Assembly: GCA_003116975.1 (NCBI GenBank)
Contig: BGKB01000041.1
Span: 62,001 to 126,000 of the forward strand
Reading direction: 5' to 3'
DNA length: 64,000 nt
From: Aurantiochytrium sp. KH105
Lineage: Eukaryota; Sar; Bigyra; Thraustochytrida; Thraustochytriidae
The stretch's first letter is position 1; every line of letters starts with the position of its first letter. The position numbers and the translations under genes were made by a program. Shown here one piece after another: positions 52,101 through 60,637 of this stretch. The notes beneath the pieces were generated by a model, which saw only the letters and a program-made list of their open reading frames with translations, did no database searches and was not told the origin of the DNA.

Positions 52101-52448
52101 CGAGAAGACAAGCCTTCCGAAAGCCATTGGCCTATCTTAAACATCCCTTCCAAAGACCTCGATAGCCCAAAGCTCGCCGCCAAGACGCCTTCGCCCAAGA
52201 GCCAGCCAACGGCTCGGGCTGAAGACGATCGCTTGCGCAACCTCATCAGGGATGCATTGGCCAATGGCCCGGCAAGGCTGAGCATGATCAAGGATTCTGT
52301 TATTGATCACGGCTGGAGCTGGGATCGCGCGAGGGAATTGCGGCGCGATATGGGTGTTCTTCAGCATAAGCAAACTCTGGAAAACGGGCAGGTCGTGCGT
52401 ATGTGGGAGTACGCCGTCACCAAAGCCGCTGCTTCTCCATCGAAATAA
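46101..52448 (+). CDS. Giant channel-like fusion: pseudo-nicotinamidase, ankyrin, UBR-like finger, 2x RyR, ankyrin, polycystin/TRP-like pore
   Basis: Length 2115 residues, single exon. Residues ~28-200 have an isochorismatase/nicotinamidase fold (ALVIVHAQED; GTDPRRDAYSAF; LYICGDSDAVRFTAMDA), but all three catalytic positions are changed: Asp to H33, Lys to T129, and the nucleophilic Cys is missing after C167. Ankyrin repeats span ~300-590. A UBR-box-like zinc finger has C632, C636, C649, C652, C657, C660, C664, H665, C682 and C684. Two RyR repeats lie at ~731-797 (VWCKIKLEQGWQY) and ~851-930 (VWAREKINQGWRY). More ankyrin repeats lie at ~970-1117 and ~1227. Membrane part: TM1 ~1390; a ~180-residue extracellular loop as in polycystins/TRPML; further TMs at ~1590, ~1615, ~1672 and ~1700-1725; pore helix ~1737-1760; last TM ATINLNLLIAIVTDVY. 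C-terminus: coiled coil ~1920-1950 and a helical domain. Probably a cation channel gated through its cytosolic sensors. Confidence 0.85.
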   Translation: MAAPNLKHIPLAEGSAKVSNMFRARDRSALVIVHAQEDVVAHATNREQALSRLDRLQDSVYFPSTFVVLRWHPARHCSFVQNHPGADIGEVRYLFELGDTQRLRNEECVAGTFGVTPLRLEVSNHIVFTGTDPRRDAYSAFKDAGSEKLTSLYKILHAKAIDELYICGDSDAVRFTAMDACSFLDKARIHIVTDACVQNATSLSRPIGTEDSHNSQYHVRYSHVDDIIASFAPPPSPMSSPKPSPGAARNFSFDETRVNSELSISLLDESVLMLAGSSGSLLTARRLAEVPDINAPSSLCGRTVLHACCWSGNVGAIDTLCAARPEIDPTCLDNNGFTPLALALLFAPREARVEVTKRLLAVSPKLRAKIPMQRFAPHQQTALMIASENGDAEVVDLLLEVDDSEDHIRCIDACGRSAIMLSLSQETESHNRVSRLLFERIPLHSRISLLEASDNGGWNALHYSARSGAFAHLSWPTLLGNASYLSALPVNALTQGAFTFLHLAAANGKFEVIRTLVELSKDGEHPFDRLADIIKVNLTVNAPLARTVREQRKTELDLAIQHGHLETARMLLRIGCHASANRGYMQELLHRLVLMGDVEACENILAFPMENEIRIDHALVSLTKRIEAPEVCTSRCSDFKPVLQFVYHCASCNIDVCLVCRERCHASCAQSITPKGFGLALCGCSSRNRWACHASTSIDPRERAAMAFDPTPLDTSIVRLSASTESLARRLARNMHNVWCKIKLEQGWQYSRTRDDARKLHPALVPFENLAPEDAKYNTHMCQETVKLIILLGFRLESPSETQLANQSKTSPSNVLTSRSRQDSLKYAEEQWDESKPGCAPIDTTKAPDTLSKHLEDLIRCISVNSHEVWAREKINQGWRYAPQRNIARNLKLNPSLVPYVQLHEDERNALREGVEQTIKSIMSLGWHIEPLSEVATANTLRRTQQRAERASVDMTCERIAYHNVDEMRVQLLSSYLLAAVRRGHLDSINIILSHSAQYDGADLNATDRQGRSGLSIAVLGGHYATARHLLALHVDANVQDHNGFTALAFAAYVGNVEMLKLLVESEVDVNVLIPDHLGFTAVHHAAARGHSDACEYLVKHLQQLYQADEVVNLNLNGVASLGLTKKILEQSSQDTSEPPQGSDESSYKLTRSSQEFLRPIESPNALTGTQDGVDPVDKGNDGDKEGDSPNKARQGWGVLAPRLPKASVFPLGRGETDRRFNGPRLSKYSPLSLAVQSGQLGTVETLIRLAANPILEEDPELHDVTYSSYYRALAQHIRIGDDVQCVCAEIQDRTFAWTFRAAGLSRAYHRKSTRGIEEVAAPKPVVTQQTHSFERCLPEVLAGKSLRELQLILRDLEARFSDSTRMIDMLNRALPVRRWRNQHATWHFFRETTVLMALLIVFAMMVPLAPDYDVASERAWRVSVVSELRNSLENVDSFSSMQDWIIEEFPKMLRFTNEEGLSILEFNRVIGAIRTQQTVNFVLSSHLSWTQVSKVDIKSIPSNVTSALIPQRPIPAMKLALQEHAQLTDTDGLESFVMEMNVHNPLHNLHGIIDIGISTSYFGSSTVSVSVNEFRIDYGRFPPSRAFQVTLLAMVSVLLLLLARFKKYRTRKTPALLVIAVCLLIGVLAVDLVAFNNTRNLKESLGRDDFVSWHPHLRVLQMERRTVAALFFLSIIPLLQSARAIPNIGPVVVALINTFGNLAVRIYLVVVAAACFLLSFTFHVGFGSSVAAWSTVPGTFYSLFYTPFIETWDPYDTIGSESWSGIIAAACFILFATINLNLLIAIVTDVYPKEREASDSMWEQLVTAGIEMRLRAYNKRRFHLHTAEISYWDPAKILPDAAQRESSSSSASSTSNAFPGQIVGSEDKTTSEALNAQFQLRQGAMDETSVSALSPGTARPPVPTSDSFYSSSTTTLQAGPTSCDRALERQSSRLEALERKLNLVLDQLTHVAQTPGPTSSSEPAQSIPEAATSVLQTSRTLAPKSAPAAEPPIATAAKDREDKPSESHWPILNIPSKDLDSPKLAAKTPSPKSQPTARAEDDRLRNLIRDALANGPARLSMIKDSVIDHGWSWDRARELRRDMGVLQHKQTLENGQVVRMWEYAVTKAAASPSK

Positions 52449-52507
52449 GTGAAGAGAAAGCTGCGCTGCTTCGAACAGATAGAAAATAGGTCTACGATTA
52501 TTCACTG

Positions 52508-52981
52508 TTAGATGATGCCTCTGAACCGTGCCTTGGATGTTTGCGCTGAGTTCTGACCAGACTTGTCGAATGAGCCAGCGATGCAAGCAGAGTCCGCGTC
52601 AAGGTGCGCAACATGAAGAAAATTTCGCGTTGCTGGCGTTCGATTTAGCCATCCTTGGAACTTGCTGTTGACCCCATGTGCTTTGATGTGGAGGTAGATC
52701 TCGAGTGGTACATGCAATGCAGTTTGGCATATTACCTCGCCAGAGACCTCAAAGGGAACTTGGGCCTCAAAGGGGGACGTCCCAGATTTCTTGAAGGCTT
52801 TTGCAATACGCGTTTCTGCAGCGTCTTGAGTGCCCGGTGTTTGTGGCTGTCGAGAGAGGGAAGAAGAAGAAGAAGAAGAAGAAGAAGAAGAAGAAGAAGA
52901 AGGTGAAGGAGATAGAGGTGGAGATGGAGGTGAACTTTGCTCACGCTTGGTCTGCAAAGTGTCTATTGAAGGTACTGGCGC

Positions 52982-53019
<38 letters not shown>

Positions 53020-56000
53020 AAGGTGGTGGTGATCCTGTAGGACGATGCTCCATTGGAGGGGCCAGCGACGCAGACGAAATTGCTCGACGAAAACTAGGTG
53101 GAGATGTTGACGGTGCCCTCCTTGCAAGCTCCTGACTCGTTTGCGTTGCCATGGTGGCTTTTCTTACATGCTTGATTCGATGTCGGTGCATCCTTGACGT
53201 TTCCATAGTCGTCGGATGCGGCATGAGAAGAGGCGGCAAACTCTCAATCTCAGATGGCATTGAAGACAGCGGACGTGGTTTGGCTCGTGGTGGCGTGCTT
53301 GGTCTCAATGCCAGATTATCACGTGGCGCAACATCCAAGTCATCAACAGGTTCTCGAAGCGTGCTGGTGGCCAAAGGTGCACGACGCACGCGAAGCAGAA
53401 ACCTCCGTGCGGCAATTCCTGACGCTGCAGTGGGCTCGTCTTCGCTCTGAATGCTCTGCTCATCGTCGCTTCTGCTCTGTTCATCGTTCCCAACTTCGTG
53501 GACTTCTTCGTCGCTGTCTTCGCCATCTCCAGGTTTACCCTGGCCCAGACCCATGTTCGAGTTAGAAAATGTTTGAGTCAGAGCTTGTAACTCTTCTGTC
53601 GTTGGTCGTGCCGCAAGTGCACCTGCAATGTCTTCAAGGCGAGCAGCAAAGCCCCCGAGTGCATCGTGAAGTCTTGTCTCCTGCCGAACCTCTGCGTCGC
53701 GCTGTCTGGAATGCATGCGCTCAAGAGCCTTACACATGTCTTCATACTGGTCACGTAAGCGTCCGAGTATCTCGTGGGCTCTCTCGTCCGCAAGAGGCCG
53801 CGCGCGATCCTTTTGCAAAATACTTTGCTCAGCCTGAGGCCTTTGCTCAGCTTGAGGCCTTGAGAAAATCCAAGGGCTGGGATCGTCCGCGCTCGGACTT
53901 TCGCTCTCGCTTGCGGAAAAGTCCACATCCGAATGGCTACTCTCATCCTCATTTTCACAGCTTTCGGGTGCCGAGGTTGGATACGATCGAATACTTGCAA
54001 TTTCGCTGCTTTCCGAGCCCGCATCAACGCGAAGATCGTCAAGAAGCAACTCATGCTCTTCTTCTGTCGGGTCAGATACTTGCGAGGCTTGCGTCAGTTC
54101 TTCCATAGATAGACTTTCGTCAACGGTTCGACTCCTTTCGAGGTCGCCGTCGCCTTGATGGGGTCTTGCATCGTTTGCAGATCCACTTGCAGTATCGAAC
54201 GGTTCGCGGCTGCTTGAAGATAGCGATTCGGGTGGCGTTGATGGTGAGGCTATGAGACTACCCCCGACCTGGTCGGACGAAACCTCAGCGGGAACGTCGA
54301 CTTGAAGCTTGGACGCCGATGGAGATTTGTGATGGCTCTTTTCGTTTTCAAGAGAAGTTGGCCCTCCGAGCAGAACGTCCATTATTTCGACGAAGCGCTG
54401 ATCTCCAGTTTCGGCGCACTTGACCATCTCCCCTCCGGGAAGATACTGCGTCCTCCCATGCGAGCGCAAAAAGTCAGACAGCTGGGGATTGGTTTTTTGT
54501 GAAGTGGTAATGCGCCAGAATTGAAGAGCTAGACTTTGTAGCAAGGGCCGCCAAGCTGCGACAAAGGGCGAAATGGGGACATCGTCTCCGCATAAAACAT
54601 TGCGCCACGTCATTTTGCATCCTGAAGTCCACGCGAGAAGCAGTGCGAGTTTGCCAATGAAAATAGCCGGGTGAACTCTGCGAGACTGATTGACGTCGAC
54701 TCTTTGAGCTGAAAATGCAAAGCGGTCGACTTTGTCCTCGAAAACGGCCATGTCCAGGTCAACGAGAAGGATCCAAAGAAGCGCCATACACACTGCATCG
54801 GACTCTTTGGAGGTCTGCACGTGCAAAACAATGCGTGCGCAAGATTGGAGGTCGCGGACAACGAGCTGAGCGACAAGCTGGCGTTGAAAAATATCGGCGC
54901 GCTGCGAAGCTTCAAAGCGAGCGCGGACAGCCGAATGGGCAAGCGCGCTCAATGCGTGTCGCGGGTCTCGCGTCGAAGCAAGCACGCGATGGGCGATGTC
55001 AACGCCGTCAGCGGTCGCCAGGAACATGCCGGCCAGAGCCGGGTTCCAATCTGTCACGCGCTTGCTCTGACGCGCAAGGAGACCGAGATCGAGCCAGCGG
55101 ACGGACCTGCGTGTGGGGTGGGCACATGGACTCGGTACGGCAGCAAGATTTGGGTCGTTGAGAAATTCTGCGGCCATGACGGTGCCCAGAAGTCGAAGGG
55201 CGCCTTGATGAGCAGCCCGAGATTCCGCGTGCGCCCACCAGGTCCGTGCTGCCATGATCGCCTCTTTGAGATGCATGCGGCGAAGAAGGAGACACATGAG
55301 CGGATAGCTGCCGTCTGGATCTCGAGCATATGCAGCTTCGGCGTCCTCATATTGACCTGCAAGGAAATAATCGTCGCCTGAAGGAACATGTGCATGCGCC
55401 AGTCTGTTTCCTCGGAGGTCTTCCGCACCAATTTCGACGTTGGCTCTTCGCGAATACCGGGACTCGATGCGTTGCGCATCCCAGGCGACTTTACGCTGCT
55501 GCACGTATGCGAGCACAGCACGCGCCAATGCTTCATGTTCAGTCGAGGCAGCGTCTTTCGCAGCATTGCCTAGATCGGTCCACTGGCGGTCAAAGATTGT
55601 TCCATCCGACGCCGTTGTTTCTGCTGCAGCGTGCCGGAGCGAGGCTTCGGCAAAGCGCAAAAGGTGCAAGGCCAAATGAAAGTGTTCATCGCGCACGAGG
55701 CTGCGCACCATGTGTTCTGTGAGCATGACCGCATGTCGCGCACCTTGCGCGTGAGCCTGAGCGAGAGAGATAGCATGCGAGGCAGCCGCGAGGGCCTCGC
55801 GCGGCTGGTCTGCGAGAGCACGACGCACGGCATGTGCAGTGCAACGTGCCACAGTTGAGGCGAGCGCACGTTCTGCGGGTGTCCATACGAGTGGCCCCGC
55901 AAATGTGCACAGCGCCCACGCTTGCAACGCCCGCTCCACGTCGGATGAGTGTTTCGAGGCCGCTAAGCCTCGCACCGTGGGGGACAAATTGTTTGCTGCA

Positions 56001-57643
56001 TTATCAAGACCACTCTTTTGACATTGTTGGAAAAACGAAAGTGCGTCTTGGTCCTCTGAACGGTGCGCCTCGCCGGGTAAGCGCTCAATGAGCGCCCGCG
56101 CAACCGAAATGAAGGAATGGCCGAAACGAAGTGACGTGCGAACGCGCTGGGCGAGACGATGACCAGGGAGCATGAGGTGAACGAGGTTACGATTTCCGTC
56201 ACACCATGTGATTTCAGGCAGACTTGCGTGTCTTGCAAGAGCGAAATGAGGGTCAATCTTGCCGCTTGCTTCAAAAGGCTCGAGGCTGCGGAAAAAGAGC
56301 CGAGTGGCGAATCGCGGCCCGTGTGGTGTTGCTGCCAGCGCAATCGGGGTTCCACCACCTGTAAAGACACAGAGAGATCCGTCGGAAAGCGTCAACGCAA
56401 TAAAAGTTGCATCAAAGGTCCAGCAAAGGTCACATACACGTAAAGAGATGGCTTCCTGAGCAGACAAGCGTAAGGCCTCTTTGAGAGAGACAACGATGGC
56501 CTGGGTCGTTTGTGCAGAGGCAATAAGGAGCGTCGGATCCCTCTGCGTGTTTGAAGCAAAATTTACGGCGCAGGCCATCCGCTGGCCATCATTTTTCAAA
56601 GTTTGCACAGCGAGTCTGACCGAATGCACTGCATCGGCTCCAACCTCACGATGCGGAAGCGGTATTTGAAGGGCTCGTCCGTGTTCCCGTACGAACTCTG
56701 CGCGCCATGGGTCCCAGGCAGTTGCGAGGCAAGTGAGAGCAACAAGGGAACGCCTGCGCGCCACATCTGGGGAGACGAAAACTTGAGTGAGATTGACAGC
56801 AGTTCGCTCGGCATGAGTGGACAACCATTGAACTTTCGCGGCGCGGCAGCGCGCGCGATTCTCGGCGACGAGATGCCAAGCTGGACGCGCACGTTTTCGG
56901 GACATCAGCGGAACAGCCGGTTCGGACTCCTGAGGCGATGGCGGATGGTACATCCAGATTTGATTGCTTGGTGTTGAGAGGAGAACACAGCGAGCATTGT
57001 CGGAAATGGCGAGATGAACGGGAGCTGGATCGAGGGTCTCCGTTTTGGCGAGAGTCTCAGGGTAGGGGACTCTGGCGTAAAGTGGATGGTCAAGGTCATT
57101 GAGGTCAAAGATGTGGACCGCACGGTGATCGTGAAGTGCTGCGGCCGCGTAGCGCCCTGAGGTGGAGAGCGCGAGACAGGCGACCTTGCGAAGTTTGGTT
57201 TTTTGGCGAAAAACTTTGCTGGAGGCTGTCCCGGTATAGAGCGAATAGATGCGCGCCTCGCTCGATTTTTTGCAAGTGGCAACGATGGTGATTTTACGAG
57301 AGTCTGGGTCCTTGGCGTTGCCAGGTGTGCTGGTTTGGCACTCGTGATGATGATGATACGCAATGGCCTCGACCTTTTTCCAGAGCCTGGGTTTGTTTAC
57401 GGCAGCGGTCCCGGTCTCTATTTGATCATCATTGTCTGTGTCGCTGCGCCTTGGCTTGAGGCTTCTCGCCGCGTAGTGGACCTTGGCGAGCATCTCGGTT
57501 TTGCTCGAGATGAGCGCGTTCTGCTCTGTCACGAGCCCGAAGGCGGCCGACGTGCGTAGAAGAAGCACGCGAGGATCGCTCGTCCACGCGTACGCGCACG
57601 GCCCCGCCTGTCCGTCTGGGACTCGCGGCCCCGGGCCGCCCAC
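52508..57643 (-). CDS. Large WD40-type beta-propeller protein with helical repeats and Pro/Ser-rich tail
   Basis: Length 1711 residues, single exon. The N-terminal ~500 residues read as WD40-like strands (for example KVACLALSTSGRYAAAALHD, AVHIFDLNDLDHP, LCDLCWTFDATFIALTLSDG). Residues ~560-1130 are alpha-helical with TPR-like phrases (DYFLAGQYEDAEAAYARDP). Residues ~1150-1290 are acidic and Ser-rich. A coiled coil lies at about 1275-1345 (ILGRLRDQYEDMCKALERMH). Poly-Pro lies near 1541-1556 and poly-Ser near 1579-1595. The propeller plus helical layout is seen in trafficking, intraflagellar-transport and ciliary proteins, but no specific family was recognised. The stop codon is only 59 bp from the stop of the channel-like gene on the other strand. 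Confidence 0.8.
52861..52902. repeat. (AAG)n tract inside CDS (poly-Ser coding)
   Basis: Perfect AAG trinucleotide run on the + strand; on the coding (-) strand it reads as serine codons, length-variable in principle without frameshift. Confidence 0.95.
52983..53018. repeat. (GGC)n tract inside CDS (poly-Pro coding)
   Basis: Twelve GGC units on the + strand; on the coding strand they read as proline codons within a Pro/Ser-rich tail. Confidence 0.95.
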
Positions 57644-58552
57644 CGTCGGAGCGCGCCGCGAGCTCTTCCCGTCTTTGCATTAGCCTTCAAACGTCCGTTG
57701 CGAGGGCAGAGAGGGCTGCCGAGATTACTGAAGTGAGTGTCTTTCATTCACCGCATGTTGAGATGGCGTGAAAAAAGAGAGAGGCGATTGACATGTGAGT
57801 GGGGGTGGACGAGCTATGGCAGTCTCGTTTTCGCAGACCTACTCGCCATCGTAGCCGGAGTTCGGGGTGGAGAGCCGGATGATGCAAGTGAAAGAGCGAG
57901 ACGGATGGTGGATGTGTCGGTTTTTTGTCAGTCGTATACCATGGTATGGTATGGAAAAAGATGCTTGCAGAACACTTTGAGTCGCCTCATGCAGCGCAAC
58001 GACAAGCGAATCACTCTCGGAGATGGAAGGCGAGCGTCCAAGGAGGGTCAAGGGCATGTGAATCGCTGGCAGGCACATATGATCATAATCATTCTAGAAG
58101 GTCAGAAGCACAATCGATGTTTGCGAGAACGAATGCGCGAGAAAAAAGCTTTGCTTGCCGAGGCTTTGCGTGTCGAGTGGTAGTCATCATCTGTCATCAT
58201 CTGGAGCGCGAAGGTCTAAGCCATAACGTGTGGCACCTTGCGATCCGCGTCGCGTCGTGTTTGCTGTTTATCATCTCAAAAACTTGGTCTTTGGATCGAT
58301 GGGTTGGTCGATCGGGGTCAGTCTGTCTTGAAGGCGGGGTCTCGGAGGCATGTCGTTCATGCGAGGGGTAAGTTGTGCTTTGCTTGCTTGCTTGCTTGCG
58401 TGATGTGCGCGCGTGCGTGAGACTTGTTGGAAAGTAGATTGATCGGTTGGTTGAAAGAAAGAGAGAAAGGTTCGTAAAGTGCGGACTCTTGAAAAGCCAA
58501 TACTGGCCAGCTGGCTAGCTGGCTGGGGAGGTGGCAGGCAGGCGTAGAAGGA
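57644..58552. other. Intergenic region between WD40 gene and low-complexity protein gene
   Basis: About 900 bp, mixed composition, with CTTG/GGTTG repeats near 58375-58460. No gene supported; it holds the WD40 gene promoter and the 3' flank of the next gene. Confidence 0.5.
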
Positions 58553-60637
58553 TTACTGATTCCTACGCGAAGAGTGATGGTGGTGAGAAAAGTGCGCAGA
58601 GTCAGGGACCTGATTGTGGTGCGCCGAAGGCGATTGAAGTCCTTTGGGCGAGCTCGAAGACGTTGGACCTGCTGGCGCTGAGGACGAAGTGTACGTGGGA
58701 ATCTTGGAATCATCGGCCTCGTCACGTTCAATCTCAGCGTTGCCATCACTGTCTTCGTCGTGGGTAGCTGGGACCTGTTGACGAAAGTCGAGGTCATGAG
58801 GCTGGTGCGAATGCTGGTGCGCCATCGTAGAATTGAAGTGGCCCTGTTTATCTTCCTTCATGAGATCAAGCGAGGCTGTCCGGGGCACAGCTGACTCAGG
58901 CACACCAGGATAGCTTGCCTGTCCAATAGAAGCGTGCGACATGCCACGATCAATGAACGAGGAAGACGACGACGAGGAGGAGGAGCTCAAACCCATCATG
59001 CCTGTGTGGTAGTTGGGCGGCGCGCTTCCACGTCGATCTTTGACCCTAGCTCCTTGCGCACGGTGTTTGCGGATGGAAGCTGGCGACTCGGACGCAGGGC
59101 GCGGCGACTTTGCATTCGAAGGACTCAGCGCAGATGCGGGCCTCTTTCTGGACAGCGCACGTTTCTTGTTGACATGGCCATAGGGAGAAGAGGAGGAGGA
59201 AGAAGAAGAGGATGATGGTGACGAGACCGTCATCGTAGACCTTGCTGTGGCTCCCATGGAGAGCGGCGGAGGACGTGCCGCGCGCGCACGCGCGCCTGTA
59301 CCCGTACCTACAGCCGTGCCCACGGCAGCAGAGACCGCCGAGGAGGATGAGGAAGACATGGAGGACATGGCAGATCCCATGGACGAAGCCCCGGACGAGC
59401 CGAAGCGTGCCTGCGTGCTGAGCGCCGAAGGGACGGGCACGTTTTGTGCCTGCGCGCTGTGGCTGGAAGCATGACTGTCGTGGCCAGGCGTATTGCCATC
59501 CGTGTCCTGATCGGCTTCGACTTCGGCGTCGAGATCAGCATCGACGTCAACCTCGACTTCGGCACCGAAACTCTCGGCGGCCTCCATGCGAGTCCAGATT
59601 TGGCGCGCGAGCTTGGTGAAGTTGCTTCTGGAAATGTGGTATCCCTGCAAAAGGAGCGTCGACTCTTTGTGTTTGACGCCGTCAACGCGCTCGACGATTT
59701 CCACATTTTGGACATTGGACTTGACCAAGAAGCGATAGAGTCTTGTCATGAGAGCAGACCAGATGCAACTTTTGGGCGGCGCATTTTCGCGACTGGTGCG
59801 GTAAGCTTGCAAGACCATCTTGGTTGCTTCACGGAGCATGAAGACCCGGCGATCGCCATTGCAGGTGCTGCTTCGGGAAAAGGCTTGTGAGAAGGCGGTG
59901 GCATCGAACAAGAGACGTTGGTTCCCTCGGATCAGAAAGTTGAGGTCATCCTCAAAGAGCACTGCGTGACGGTGCTTGGCTTTGTCCCGAAGAGCCCAAT
60001 TTTCCAGGTCGTTGCGCTCCGCAGGGGTGAGCTGGTCCCTATGATAGGATTCGAGGGCGTCGAGGAACCAGTTTGCTTCTTTGGCGGTCATGTCTTCTGT
60101 GTCGGTCTCTTGGCGTGGGGACACGAGGCGTTCCGTCTGCTGCTGCTGCTGCTGCCGCTGGTCTTCAAAGGAAGATGATCCGCTCGATACAGCAGTGGCC
60201 CCTATTTCTCGGTCTGATAGCGGCGGCGGTGGTGGTGGCGGCGGTGGCGACGAGGGCGCGTGTGGGGTCATGTGATGAGACGGCAGTGGTGCTGATGTGG
60301 CTGCATCAAGGTCGCTGGTCAGCAGGTCTGCGTGGTCATGGTGATGTGGGGGGAGATGGTGGTGTTGTTGGTGGTAATGGTGTGGGTGATGAATGGGCCG
60401 GCGCCGACCCTGCTGCTGAAAGTGGCTATGACCTGGAATCTCGGAGACCTGCTGATTTGCTTGGCGTATGTGCGCTTCTTCGGATTCTGATCGTTCGCCG
60501 CTGGAGGCGGCGGCGGGCGTACGAGTACGCCCACCGCCGCGCTCGCTGCGGTCAAACCCGTCTTTGATGGTGTTTGCTGCGGTGGCCCCCCACGCTGCAA
60601 AGTCTTCTCGGATGGGACGCGGTGCGGTCAACAGCAT
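58553..60637 (-). CDS. Low-complexity protein with one globular core, function unknown
   Basis: Length 694 residues, single exon. Most of it is compositionally biased: a His-rich stretch (HHPHHYHQQHHHLPPHHHDH, about residues 82-101), poly-Pro, poly-Gln, long Ser runs, and a basic Ser/Pro patch with nuclear-signal-like KKRALSRKRP. One segment, about residues 183-355, looks globular: TAKEANWFLDALESYHRDQL, RNDLENWALRDKAKHRHAVL, FEDDLNFLIRGNQRLLFDAT, FMLREATKMVLQAYRT. I do not recognise the domain. Acidic (DVDADLDAEVEADQDTDG) and Ser/Thr-rich parts follow. A nuclear regulatory role is plausible but unsupported. The start at 60637 precedes a plausible N-terminus; later Met residues exist. Confidence 0.7.
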   Translation of the reverse strand: MLLTAPRPIREDFAAWGATAANTIKDGFDRSERGGGRTRTPAAASSGERSESEEAHIRQANQQVSEIPGHSHFQQQGRRRPIHHPHHYHQQHHHLPPHHHDHADLLTSDLDAATSAPLPSHHMTPHAPSSPPPPPPPPPLSDREIGATAVSSGSSSFEDQRQQQQQQTERLVSPRQETDTEDMTAKEANWFLDALESYHRDQLTPAERNDLENWALRDKAKHRHAVLFEDDLNFLIRGNQRLLFDATAFSQAFSRSSTCNGDRRVFMLREATKMVLQAYRTSRENAPPKSCIWSALMTRLYRFLVKSNVQNVEIVERVDGVKHKESTLLLQGYHISRSNFTKLARQIWTRMEAAESFGAEVEVDVDADLDAEVEADQDTDGNTPGHDSHASSHSAQAQNVPVPSALSTQARFGSSGASSMGSAMSSMSSSSSSAVSAAVGTAVGTGTGARARAARPPPLSMGATARSTMTVSSPSSSSSSSSSSPYGHVNKKRALSRKRPASALSPSNAKSPRPASESPASIRKHRAQGARVKDRRGSAPPNYHTGMMGLSSSSSSSSSSFIDRGMSHASIGQASYPGVPESAVPRTASLDLMKEDKQGHFNSTMAHQHSHQPHDLDFRQQVPATHDEDSDGNAEIERDEADDSKIPTYTSSSAPAGPTSSSSPKGLQSPSAHHNQVPDSAHFSHHHHSSRRNQ

